From: Epiperipatus broadwayi
Taxonomy: Eukaryota > Onychophora > Udeonychophora > Euonychophora > Peripatidae
DNA length: 64,000 bases
NCBI GenBank assembly: GCA_028023455.1
Contig: JAQFVV010012394.1
Coordinates: 28,165,010-28,229,009 of the forward strand
Direction: 5' to 3'
The notes beneath the pieces are model-generated. The model searched no databases. It was not told the origin of the DNA and saw nothing but the letters and a program-made list of their open reading frames with translations. Position numbers and translations under genes: made by a program. Shown here piece by piece: positions 47,147 through 58,354 of the stretch (position 1 is the first letter of the stretch; the number at the start of each line of letters is the position of its first letter).

Positions 47147-48579
47147 TATTTCTTGGTAGTCTTTTGGTAGTCGGTCATGGCCGCTTGACGTCATTGTTTA
47201 TGTGTTAAAACAACAAAATGTAATGTTACTGGGCCACGATTTTTAAAATACGGTGACTTTTTTTGATATCTTTAATTTTTTCCACTATTTTTAGGGGTGT
47301 TTTTTTGTGGCTATATAGCAATTTTTTTTTTTTGGCTTTAACTTTTATTTTTTAAAACAACTTTTATTATCTTTTTTTAAAAATAAAAACAAACAAAAAA
47401 TAAATTCTGTCTCTAACTTTTACAAAGTATTTCTCAATCCATCCCCCCACCTCCCAAAAAATTAAAATAACATCAGAACTTTTGACTTTTTCAAGTTTGG
47501 TTTTCTTTTTTTTTTTTGGGTTTCAAAATACGGCCACTTTTTTTTTGCCTATAAGGCGATTTTTTTTTTGGCTTTATTTGTATACTGAAACTTTTACTTT
47601 TAAAACCAATTTTTATTACCTTTTTTTAAAAATAAAAACAAACCCAAAATAAGTTTTGTCTCTATCTTTTGTCTCAGAGAAGATAAAGTATTTTTCAACC
47701 CACTCCCCCCAAAAAAATTAAAATAAGATCAAAACCTTTGACTTTTTCAACTTTCATTTTTTTTTAAAGACACCAATTTGTTTATTTTTTCACTTTATTT
47801 CTATTATGCGATGACTATTTTCCCATTTTTTTTAAAAAAATTTCCTATTAATTACAATTTTGGATACTTTCAACACACCACCCCAAAAAAATTTACAAAA
47901 AGATCAAAAATTCAGAGATTTACATGTTGTTTTCTTTTTTCAGATTTACAATACGGCAACTTTCTTTTTGCCTATACAGTGATTTGTATTACGTGTTTTC
48001 TATTTTGTCCTTATTATTAATGGCATTTTTTGATCATTTTATTTTTTCCTACTATGTCTTTAATATTTTATTTATAGGAATTGAATACCTTCACTTGCAA
48101 GAGCCTGACTGACATCAGTAAGTGACATAATTTGTGCGCCATTTTAATTGTCTTGTATAATTTCTCATGAAAGCGTGGTTTTCGAAGTGTTCCGCCCTAC
48201 CCTTTCCCAATGTTTTGCAAATTCCAAGTTGTGTAGAGAAGAGTGGGGACGGTGTGACAATTCTTAGTGAGTCAGACTGCATGATTTAAGTAAAATGAAA
48301 TTACTCTGCTATAGCGATATCAAAACTTGTGGTCACTTGAAAGCCAAACGCCATCAGATGATATGGTAGCAACCAGTGACTTCGCATAAAATGTCATGAA
48401 GCACAAAACAGGTCGTGATATTTCTGCAAAGCCATCAAAGTGGCCTGCAATGACTAAGATAAGCACAACTGTTTTCTTAGCCGTAAATGTAGGCCACGGA
48501 AATGGTATTTTTATGTGTTTTAACATATAAATAATGCCGTCAAGTAGCCATGACTGACAACAAAGACTACAAATTTCTT
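47147..48579. mobile_element. Inverted-repeat DNA element of unknown superfamily
   Basis: The 1417-bp element (47155-48571) has inverted ends about 58 bp long and about 80 percent alike: both run GTAGTCTTT, GTCATGGC, CTTGACG, TTTAT and GTTAAAACA inward. It is flanked by TATTTCTT and AATTTCTT (7 of 8), matching the single site in the intact LTR. The interior is dominated by a poly-T-rich array. A minus-strand frame at 48320-48526 (contains IPFPWPTFTAKKTVV) borders one end and is unrecognised. It could be P- or hAT-like by duplication length, but the ends match neither clearly. Confidence 0.65.
47240..48000. repeat. T-rich tandem array inside the inverted-repeat element
   Basis: Three diverged units share AATACGG..ACTTTTTTT, a GCCTATA.GGCGATTT-like block, a CTTTTTTTAAAAATAAAAACAAA block and CCCCC-AAAAAATTAAAAT-AGATCA. 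The AATACGG starts are at about 47248, 47526 and 47949. Confidence 0.6.
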
Positions 48580-48649
48580 TATTCCCTTTTTTTTATTTCA
48601 ATAAATTTTACTAAAAAACATTATAAATGTAGTGACCTACATCGGTACA

Positions 48650-48668
48650 TCTTCTCTGTCCTTCCCCG
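48650..48668 (-). promoter_or_regulatory. Polypurine tract
   Basis: On the minus strand CGGGGAAGGACAGAGAAGA lies directly before the TGTACC start of the 3' LTR. It has the right place and composition for the primer of plus-strand DNA synthesis. Confidence 0.75.
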
Positions 48669-48779
48669 AAAATAAAATGTCCTTCTGAACATTTTGTCTC
48701 TAACATTAAAATTAATATTTTTTTTCATATTATACTTAATTATAATTGTAATCCATTTTCCAAATTATGATTAGGGTCT

Positions 48780-50035
48780 ATTTGATAAACCTTCCATCCC
48801 ATTGCTATCGATCTATATTCTATTGGGTGGTTTTTTCTACTAAATGGATCGTTGCAACCACCCCCCCTCCTGTATCGATCTGGAGCCTCCCAGAACAGAC
48901 TGCCCTAATCGACCTGTATCAAAAATTCTGCAATCTCCTCTGCTGAACATCCATCTTTGCTGAACCTTAACTGCTGTATGTTTGGCAGCATGTTGTGATG
49001 TATCGTTCTTATTATTTGGCCATCTGACATAGAAAATACCATCAACTTAAGTCTTGATACCTGCCGATAAAAGAATTGCACTTGGTTTCTCCCCAAGTGT
49101 TGAAATACCTCTCCTGGGATATTTTGTGCAGTATCCTGTCCTGTCTAGCTTCATTCCAAAATGTTCTTAAAAATGCAACATCTATAGTCTCTGAACGTCT
49201 GCAGTTTATCGCCCAAGGGGTGCCACCAATCCCATGCTGTTCTTTGGAGGTAACTGCTCGCCAATGCAGCCTTATCCTCTTCTGGCCACTTCTGAACATG
49301 AAACCTTGTTTAAGCTTTCTAAGTGCTTCAACGAGTTCTCTCCTACGACCACATTAAACACTGAAATGATGAATTGTTTCTCCTGAAATTTATTCGTATG
49401 TTCCCCATGCCTCTTTTCAATAATGAGGTTCTTATACTGTTCCATCTGCTCTATTTTCTATCCTAAGTTATCCACTACACCTAAGCATATTTCTTTCACT
49501 TAAGACTTTATATGATCCTTATTCTCTATTGCCTCCTCAAAATTCCCTATCGATTTGTTGATGCTTTCTGTTATGCCTCCTTTTTTAGCCTACTTCCTCT
49601 CATGTTATTTCATGACTATTAATTCCTGGCATAGCTCTTCTACCTGTACTATTCTTGCTTCTAAGTGTTTAACCCTCCACACTGTTCAACTCTTCTCTCA
49701 TTCCCTTCATATTTTGTTTTAATACTACAATCTCATGCCTTTCTTTATCTACATTTTTTATCATTGCCTCTATCACTTTCTGATTTATCTCCATTCTTCT
49801 TATTATCTCCTGTCTAATCTTTATCATTTTTATCTTAAGTTCACTAATTTCTTCCCTCATTGCTTGCTGATTTCGGCTGACATCCGTGCATTTCTCTCAT
49901 GTTTATTAGCATTTGAACTTCACTTTCCTCTATTTGTGAGTGTTTGAAAGAGATTGGGCTTACTTCTGGCATTGCCCCTCTGTCACTACTACTGCTATCT
50001 TTCATTTTGAAATTGAATGATCTACCTATCCCCAT
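48780..50035 (-). pseudogene. Retrotransposon gag remnant (minus strand)
   Basis: From the ATG at 50035 the minus strand gives an acidic N-terminus (MGIGRSFNFKMKD, EVSPISFKHSQIEESEVQ). After a frame change near 49850 comes a strong coiled coil (49860-49669; ISELKIKMIKIRQEIIRRME and similar). Further on a capsid-like part has AFLRTFWNEARQD, ILHKISQERYFNTWG and, in a third frame, SDGQIIRTIHHNMLP and CSAEEIAEFLIQVD. This order fits a gypsy-type gag. There is no zinc knuckle, protease, RT or integrase before the polypurine tract. Several frameshifts show it is not functional now. Confidence 0.6.
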
Positions 50036-50039
50036 TTAA

Positions 50040-50615
50040 ATAATTTTTTCTTTCTTATTTTAAACGAATGTACGACCAACTCCAACCCTCTTAGTCCCAT
50101 TGTTCATTCTGCCTGTCTTTACATCATAATTCCCCAGAGCGTCCATTTTTTGTGACAATTCTGCCTCCTTATTTGCGATTTCATATGAAAATCTCCGCCC
50201 TCTATTGGCTGTGCCGATTTGACAAGTTCTGTTGCACTAAATACTGGGAAACTCTTTCAACCTAAACTAGTTACTTTTTGAGATTCTTTACCAGTAACTA
50301 TCACCTGTGTTGGTTACGGCCCATACTGGTCACGCCAATTGAACCGGACCCTCTTTATTTGCATAAAATGTATTTCTTCTTCCCTTTTCTCTCTTTCCCT
50401 ATCATTATCTTTGAAGGCTCCTGGTCCTTCAGGTAGAGATAATAGTACCATTGACAGCAAGCTACTAATAATATGAATTCTCTGCTACTAAATTATAACA
50501 CTGGTCATCCAAGCACATAAAGGAAAAATCTTTAGGCGCCAGTTAATTATGATGCAATTAACATGCTTGCTCGACCAGCTACAAATTTAGTGCCCGCTTA
50601 TCCTGGCTAGCTCAT
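50040..50615 (-). other. Leader between 5' LTR and gag
   Basis: Non-coding. TGGCGCC occurs on the minus strand about 75 nt inside the LTR edge (near 50535-50541). It is the first seven bases of lysine-tRNA primer-binding sites, but distance and following bases are not ideal. Confidence 0.4.
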
Positions 50616-52239
50616 TGGAATCTAAATATTCTGAACTCTCCACCCACAATATAACCTCTGTTTCTTTATATCAATATGTCATAAAATATTTCTCTGACTG
50701 AACACTGATTCATTATTTAAATATGGCAAATACTTCCCTCCCTTGTTTTTGACATTATCTCACTTAAACTACACTAACTAGTGATAATTAAAAATATCTG
50801 TATGTTCAGCTTTATTTTCTTTCTCATTAAACTCTCGTCATTCATCTTATAATGTAAACACGTACATACGTTCTATTTAAGATATATCATTTAATACACC
50901 TTTAAAATTATACACATGTATATTTCACAAACAAACATGAACTAAACAAATATTTAATAATAGAGTACACACATAATTTAACAAGATATTTGAGTTAAAA
51001 TATTATTATAGAAGCTAATGTAAATAATTACACCACGGCTATCAATATTTCTATGATTTAAATTCTAATTTATAGTTTTTTAGATGTTTACATTTTTGAT
51101 TTCTCACTAGAGTTCTTTCCCTTTAATGCATTTTATTATTAAAAGTTTTTTTTATGATTCTGATTTGCAACAGCTATAAATTAAGATTTTGAAGACATGT
51201 AATAAAATGAAATTATTTACCTAATTTCGAACACTCTCCAGATGTGGATAAGGTAATGTAGCCCTTTGTTGCTTTTCTTGCTTCCAACCGGTTGGTATTG
51301 ATTCCTCATAGGATTTGATTGATATGCATATGAGCTATTCGTAGATTTAGGCATAGACACTCTGATGACTTCCCATATTTCAGACAAACACGATTCTTGC
51401 GAACTAACTGCTGGTGTTACTGCAGTAAAGGTTCAAGCCGCCCGCATGATACGATGTGTTCAGCAGCACATTTTATCTGCTGGTTTGACCTATTTCAATA
51501 AAAGAATTTTTCGCAGAAGAGAAATACTGATGGGATGTTTATTGAATAATAATAATACCGCTACTATCAATGCAGATTTCTCCCTTATATATCCAGTGTC
51601 TCTTAGGATCAATTGAACATACTGCTTTAATTCTATTAGGTTTCTATTCCTTTTCTTGAAAGTCCATGCTTTGTTGGCTTCCTCCCATTGGCTTATATTT
51701 TAATTGAACAGGGGTGCATAATCCCTTTTGTTTGTTAATTAGAAATAGCCATTGCAATTACATACTTTCCTTTGTTTTGTTTCTTTTTTTTTTTTGAGAT
51801 TTAAGTTCTTGAATTTATCTTAGATTTCCTTTTATTAGTTCTTTTATTGAAATTACACTAGCTTTCATTTTTAATATTTTATTTACTTATTTTTCCTTTT
51901 AAATTTTATTTATAGATGCACACACACTCGATTACTTCAACATTATAAGGCAAAGGAGAAAATCTTATGTTAGATTCGATGATTTAATAAAATTCCCCCT
52001 CCCCATTTCTTTCTTTTTTTGTTATACATTAATTTAAAAAAAATGTTAATCACCTTTTAATTATTACTCATTACCGAACCCCTTTTCTCCTCCATTTAAT
52101 CGTTTATTCTTTTAGACTATACACTAAACCTCCCCTTTCATTTTTTACTATATATTATTTCTTTATTTTATTCATTTTTTTATTTCAATAAATTTTATTC
52201 TTAACAAACATTATAAATGTAGCAACCTACATTGGTACA
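50616..52239 (-). mobile_element. 5' LTR of gag-only retrotransposon
   Basis: It is 1624 bp, uninterrupted, starting TGTACC (52239) and ending ATTCCA (50616) on the minus strand. It matches the 3' LTR piecewise. Bases beyond the two outer edges do not form a clear duplication (ATAGT against CATCT), perhaps because the far edge was rearranged by the 142-bp tandem duplication. The plus-strand frame 51365-51616 is the antisense frame also seen in the other LTR. Confidence 0.8.
51584..51591 (-). promoter_or_regulatory. LTR TATA box, 5' LTR
   Basis: GGATATATAAGGGAG on the minus strand, the same as in the other LTR. In this copy it would drive the gag transcript. Confidence 0.55.
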
Positions 52240-52269
52240 ATAGTCAAGTACCAAATTTTTAAAATAAAT

Positions 52270-53230
52270 ATTATAAGGCAAAAATTCATATCCTATAAAA
52301 TTCATACACTCATACATAAAAAAATAGTTTCAAGATTCATTAAGATTGGTGTGATGTTTGTTAAATTATAAAGTGACAAACAAACAAACAAATGATCTTT
52401 CACATTAATATAGTAATAAACACAGATATTAAAATTTTTATCTATTAAATGCTGTTTTATTCTAGTTTTCAATTTATTATTTGTTGTTCCTATATATGAA
52501 TGATTTTTATTATCTCTCCTATAATCTAAGCAATTTGAAACAAAAATGCCATTTATATTTTCCAATCTCTCCCTTTTTTTGAAAATTTATTCATTTATTT
52601 AAATTTATTTTCTTTTTTATATACAGGTTTAATTACAAATTTATTACTATATTTCCTGTTCATATCCTTCATTAGTTTACTTATCTTACAAAATGTATTT
52701 TTTTGATAACTTAAAACTATTATAAATTTCTGTTTTTTTTTTAATATTCCTTATCTTTTTTATATATTCTCTTTTTATTTTTCCTATATTTTTCTTTTTC
52801 CACATAATTTATTATATCCATTTCTTATTTTCATAATTTATTACTAAAGTACAATCTTATTGTTCTATTTATTCTATTATTTATTTTATGTATACAATTT
52901 ATATCTGATTCTCAATTATTTGATAAACCATAACAATTTTTTTTTCCAAAAATAAACTGTTTTGATACTTATTTAATTATTGTTTTTTTTTTTTGTTAAA
53001 TTTTAACATACATATAATCAATCATATTATTCATTTCCTTTTCCATAGTAAATTGAACTCTACTATGTATTTCATTTATATATTTTACATAAAATAATGG
53101 CTTATACCTGTTAAAGCAAAAATTACTTTCATATTCAAATATTATATTTTCATGTGACTGTTTATATTCTATCCTAATCTATTATTCTTTACCCATAACA
53201 TATACTTCCATAACCATCTTAATTGCTTCA
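52270..53230 (-). pseudogene. Penelope-like element remnant with GIY-YIG endonuclease
   Basis: The minus-strand frame at 52302-52565 reads NGIFVSNCLDY, then SYIGTTNNKLKTRIKQHLID. These match the GIY and YIG...R...H signature of the C-terminal endonuclease of Penelope-like elements. Upstream (to about 53230) the minus strand is A-rich and Lys/Asn/Ile-rich, with scraps such as INRTIRLYFSNK, possibly the decayed end of the reverse transcriptase, but no RT motif survives. The nuclease nicks the target for retroposition. The LTR element lies directly beside its 3' end. Confidence 0.55.
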
Positions 53231-53234
53231 TCTG

Positions 53235-55900
53235 ATCAATATTTGTATGAATAGTTTTAAATTAAAAAAATAAAACAAAATGTAAACACATGAAAGTAAG
53301 TTTAAAAAATAAATGAATTGCAATTTATGTGATAAAATATTTTTATTGTTATTTTTGAAATTTTTTATAAATATATATATGTAAATTTTTTTTTTATAGA
53401 AATAATGGTACTTTGGTATTATTTCTGGTATGACATATTATTCTAATGTTTTCATCAAGTATTATTTATTCAAAGTTTCCATTTATTATGTCATGGCAAC
53501 CAAGAATCCCAATATGACTAATCCATGTCAAATAAACTGACTCTTTCCTTCCATTTTAGAAGATATTAAACAGTTCACATTGCCATAGAGGCCCCCCCCT
53601 CCCCAAATAATATAATATCTATTGCATCATTTTTAAGTAATATGGTTTTGTATTTAAAATATAACATTAAACTTGCAGCAAATGTGTCACATTATTTGTA
53701 AGTAATTAATTTTTTTATTTAAAATTACAGTGGTAAAAGTTATTACCTTTGTGATTTCTTTTGCTAAACTTTATACATTTACAATTAAAAGTTGTTATAT
53801 TTGTATGTTTTTTAAAAAAAAGATATTTAAAATATAAGGTTAAATTTATAGTTTGCCATTTTTAGACAAAGATTCAACTTTATCTTACTATTTGCCATTT
53901 TTTTTAGGTTTAAAAAATGACAGAAATCTAAAAATGTTATAACTCGCCATTTAAAAAATATTTCAGAGTTCTTTTTCATATTCTTCCCTTTTTCCATAAT
54001 GAATATATCTCCCCATCATTGGAAAATACTATTTTTTTTTTTAGAATTGAAATTTGCTAGGGAAAGAATGGCTTTGATGAACAGTGCGGTACTAAAAAAA
54101 AAACAACTCACAAGTTACCTGTTTTATTTAGAATCATAATCTTTTTTCTACAACCAATATATGACTCCATTGTTTTTTTTAGATATGAACTTTCATATTA
54201 TACTTGCTATGATGTATTACTCCCAGTGATGTTTTATTCTGAGTTGGCAATATGTTTAAAATAACACCTCCATGAGATTTGTAGACAAATTTTATCCATT
54301 ATGTTTGTCCGTAAATTCCTTGGAAGCATTATTTTAAACAAATTACAAACATTGGAGTATAGCAGGAATAATACAAAAGTACCAAAATAATCAATTCTTG
54401 CCAGTGACCATACAATTTGGTCAAAATTTTGGAACTGAAATAAATTTTAAAAAAGATTCATAAAATAAAATAAAAAACAAGATTTAAAAAAAAAAAGTGT
54501 GTTAAAGAACGGGTTTTTTAAAAAATATAAATAAGAATGGATCATATTTATAGATAAAAAGAATGGTGAAGTATTTATTATTGGCTTTATTAAAAAAATT
54601 TTTTTTTCTTCTGACTAATCATAAGAAATTTAAAATATTTTAATTGCTAGACTTGCAATTTATATTTTAGCAATATAAATACCTTTCAAACTTAAAACAA
54701 AGAAGAATAAAATCATTTGCAGATTTTGTCTAATATTTTTTAAACATTTATTTACCAATGGTCTCTTAATATCATGCAGAGTAATTTTTTAAAATCTAAT
54801 AAGCTTTCTCTTTAAGCTTTATTTAATCACATAAGATAAGGTCAAATTAATATTTGTGTTTAAAAATAATAATGCAATGTTTTCTTCTCAACTGAATAAT
54901 GTCAAAAGATAATAGAAAAAATATTTTAATGTTATTAATGGACAGAAACTATTGTGTACTACAAGCCACTTTTAATAGTAAAAAGTTATTAATCTAAGAA
55001 AGGGATAGTATAATAATATATCAAGAAATGAATTTTTTTTCTCTCACTTCTATAATAAAAGCTTTGTTGCTAAATGGAATCAAATACCGAAGATCTTTAA
55101 AATATCATAATTAAGCTAGATGTCGAGCCCCATCCCAAAGTTTTTGATAATTTAAATAATATACATCTATACATCACTTAGTGCCGGATCTTTAAGTGAG
55201 GATTCACCATAGTGATCATCATCAATTTGTACCCATTATTTTGATTTGCAATCAAATATTTACTATAATGATTATAAAAAAAAAAATTCAAATATTTTTT
55301 TTAAAAAAGGCAATTTTGTATGACTGATGAATGTACAGTACAGAATTTATTCATTATAGACAGTGCAGTATATAATATTACATTATAAAGTATTTTGATT
55401 ATAAAATTAAAATACAATTAATATACAGTACTTATTTAATTTTCAACCAATGTCCTTGTAAAACAATCAATACCATTAATAACATATCCAAAGTAAAGAT
55501 TTTCATCACTAATGATTTCAGAGGCAAAAAGAAGTTTCATTCAGTACAATAAGTAATCCAAAGCCTATTTTCACGAAATACAACAATGAAATATATTAAT
55601 TAAAATGTATACATTAACTTAAAAACTGTATATTTACTCATATTTATGGATTAAAATTTTTATAAATATTTTCCTTGTGGCAAAAATTATAATCATCATA
55701 ATTATAAAATTTAGTTACTGTAATTGCAAATGATTTTGAAGGAGAAAAAATGATTTCATACATTATACAACTAATAAGCAACTTTATATCATCAACGTTA
55801 CTAAGTATTTTTAAATCATAATATTGTAATTTGTTGCAGACATATTCAAGCTAAAAACATTATCTCAAATGTAAAAAAAAAATATAGCATTGAAAAAAAA
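53235..55900. other. A+T-rich non-coding DNA
   Basis: No gene recognised. A C-run lies near 53593-53600, and a few GC-richer strings near 55.12-55.22 kb have no known content. Confidence 0.45.
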
Positions 55901-55924
55901 AATACAAATTGAAGTCAGCATAAA

Positions 55925-56435
55925 ACTAAATATAAATTTTGCTCAAATTACTGTCCTATTAATAATTAATTTTAAATTGTGGTTTGCAGTAACTAAATAT
56001 TCATTAAACTAATTTTGAATTAATATTTTCAGTCAAATCAAAACTGCTATTATCATAAATCTGAAGTATTTTCACTAAAAAAAAGAGGGGGGAGGGTGAT
56101 TTTATAAATTATGCTGTAATATACTGTATATGATCAAAAGTTACTAAATTTAACTGAAGAATAACATTTATATACTCGATTTTAAATTATAATCTCGTAA
56201 TTAATGGCATTACTATCGTAAACTAAAAAAACCAGTGAACAAAATAGAAATTTCAATTAAATTTTGCTCATATACTATTCAGTTGAACAATTTTAATTTA
56301 AAACTTTGATGAAATCTAATTTGAGCCATATCAAAACTGCTATTATAGTAAATGTATTTTCGTTAAAAAAAAAAAAGGAAGGAGGAAGATGATTTTGTAT
56401 GATAAAAATGTAATGCAAATAAACTGAAGAAGATT
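55925..56435. repeat. Diverged tandem duplication, about 300-bp period
   Basis: ATCAAAACTGCTATTAT, then an A run with GGAGG, then GATGATTTT/GGTGATTTTATAA occur at about 56036-56115 and 56330-56400. The surrounding A+T-rich sequence also aligns loosely. Confidence 0.55.
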
Positions 56436-56999
56436 TGTGCTTTTAATTTTTATTTAAATGACCCTTATCTCTGACATTAATGACTACTGCATGTAATATA
56501 ATGTGATATCTCATGCAATGAAAAAAACCACAGCTGGTATATTTGTATAAGTGCTGTTTATTTAGATCTGCATAGTATATAATATAGATAAAAATATTTT
56601 CATCATCATCAACCATGATCAATCCACTTCAGGATGAAGGTTTCTCCAAAAACAATGCATCTTCTTTAATATGATAGAATATTTATTTTGTTCAAAGTTA
56701 ATAGCACAATTAGTTTTTGGTAATGTCCAGTACTGCAATTTGGCTATCCTTAAACTCATGATATATAACCAAGTCTTTAGCAGAACAATACAGTTAAATG
56801 ACATGTATTTTTTAATTCAAAATAATTTCACATAAATAAATTATGAATTTAAATAAAAATGAAACTTCAGTAGGATTTTTTCTTCCAGCATAATGAGAAA
56901 CATTTTTACACATTTAGCGAAATTGAAACTTTTTTTCACAAATTTTTTTTTTAAAAACTTTACAACGACATAGGTTTTCAATTGAAGTCATGATAGCAA

Positions 57000-57760
57000 C
57001 TAATACCACCCATCATTTCTTCAACCTATGGATCAAGGAATCAGCATAATCTTCAAGTTGTATTTAACTTCCGCAACTAATGCAGTATCTTGATGACCCT
57101 TTGGATAAGGACACCAATAAGACAATTCCACAACTTTGTAAGGACTTTAATATAAAAACAGCTGTTGATTTAGTATGCAATGCATGAACCAAGCTCACAA
57201 ATATAACTTTTAATCTTACATGAAAGTCTACTACTCATAATTCATTACAAGCACTGAAGTCAAAAAGAAACCATCAATCATATGATAAACCATATTTAAC
57301 CTAATCAAGAAGGCAAGATTTACAGAAATTGATGCCGACAACATTGAAGAACTTTTGGAATCACACATAGAAGAATTAATTAACAAGGAACTAATGCAAC
57401 GGATGAAAAAAAGAATGAATAAAGAAAAAAAATTGACAAACTTTTAGAGCTCTGAGCATCAAAAAACTGAAGGAATTCATTTTACATCACAAGGCCATGA
57501 ACACATAAAGTGAACGAATGAGAACTTATAAGATATACAAAAAGAAAATCAAAAAAGCAAGTCAACTATCCAGTTTAAACTTTTTTTTTTTTAGAGATTA
57601 TCAGCTATTAACACCTGGTGTACCTCCCCCCAAAAAAATCAAGATCAGAGGATTTAGAGGACAATGATGAACTATTAGAATGAGCAATTGATGAATCAGA
57701 AAACTGTATGACAATGAGGGCTGAATGGACAGATTATAAGAAAGAATAACTTTAAACTGT
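57000..57760 (+). pseudogene. pogo/Tigger-type transposase, C-terminal remnant
   Basis: In broken plus-strand frames: ATNTTHH (from the PPNTT block), then LQPMDQGISIIFKLY, which matches the QPxDQGxxxxFKxxY block carrying the third catalytic Asp of DDE_1 transposases. Next come DDPLDKDTNKTIPQLCKDF and IKTAVDLVCNAW, then a DADNIEELLESHIEEL-type acidic block and a Lys-rich IYKKKIKKASQLSSLNFF. This is the usual tail of Tigger/jerky proteins. Stops and frame changes are frequent. The N-terminal DNA-binding part and the inverted repeats were not found. Confidence 0.7.
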
Positions 57761-57895
57761 TGTTTTTTGATTTTTACATAGATTTAAGTTGCATTATCTT
57801 ATACACATACATATTTTAAGTATGTACCAGCATAATACACACATGGCATAGTTTACCCAAGCATATATTGTACAATGGAATTTTTTAAAAATTAC

Positions 57896-58147
57896 TATAT
57901 TGTATATAATATTTACTGAGGCTATAACCTCGATAATATGCGTATAAAATGCGATAGTAGGGACCTCTACAGGTGTTTTAACCACAAGCTTTTCTTCCAT
58001 AGCGTAAGCTTGTGGTTAAAACACCTGTAGAGGTCCCTACTATCGCATTTTATACGCATATTATCGAGGTTATAGCCTCAGTAAATATTACTTACATAAT
58101 CAATGTGCATTTAATAAATTTATAATTACAACTTTATATTGTATATA
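57896..58147 (+). mobile_element. Foldback retroposon F2, copy 3
   Basis: Arms 57907-57991 and 58006-58090 (85 bp) are inverted almost perfectly around a 14-bp loop. They contain GAGGTCCCTACTATCGCATT and the AGG-TATA-CCT core. A 44-bp tail (58091-58134) matches the tails at 3.6 and 22.2 kb. TATATTGTATATA flanks it identically at 57896-57908 and 58135-58147. The minus-strand open frame across the left arm is a by-product of the palindrome. Confidence 0.75.
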
Positions 58148-58354
58148 CTAAATTAAATTGGTTATTAATATAATATTCACAATTTATGATATAATTTTTA
58201 TCTGCAGAAACAAAAATTTTTTCCCATAGAAAACCATAATAATCCCTTGATTTTATAAGATATTCTTTCTTTAAGATGAGTTTTAGGAAACCAATTGTCA
58301 TTGTTAAGTGGGGAGAGTAAAGGTATATATATATATATTTTGTAATAAATGCCT

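Larger units (their letters stand above)
45161..48649 (-). mobile_element. 3' LTR of gag-only retrotransposon, split by two insertions
   Basis: On the minus strand the LTR starts TGTACC at 48649 and ends ATTCCA at 45161. It is interrupted at 48571-47155 and 47138-46648 by inserted elements. The remaining pieces align with the other LTR (50616-52239) for its whole length at roughly 85-90 percent identity. Both LTRs begin TG and end CA. The plus-strand frame at 45914-46210 is antisense to the element. Confidence 0.8.

Noticed and set aside
49076-49357. Plus-strand 93-codon frame
   Set aside because: Opposite strand of the gag remnant, whose minus-strand motifs explain the sequence better.
57794-58000. 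Minus-strand 68-codon open frame
   Set aside because: It runs through the left arm of the F2 foldback and changes content at the arm boundary. It is an accident of the palindrome.
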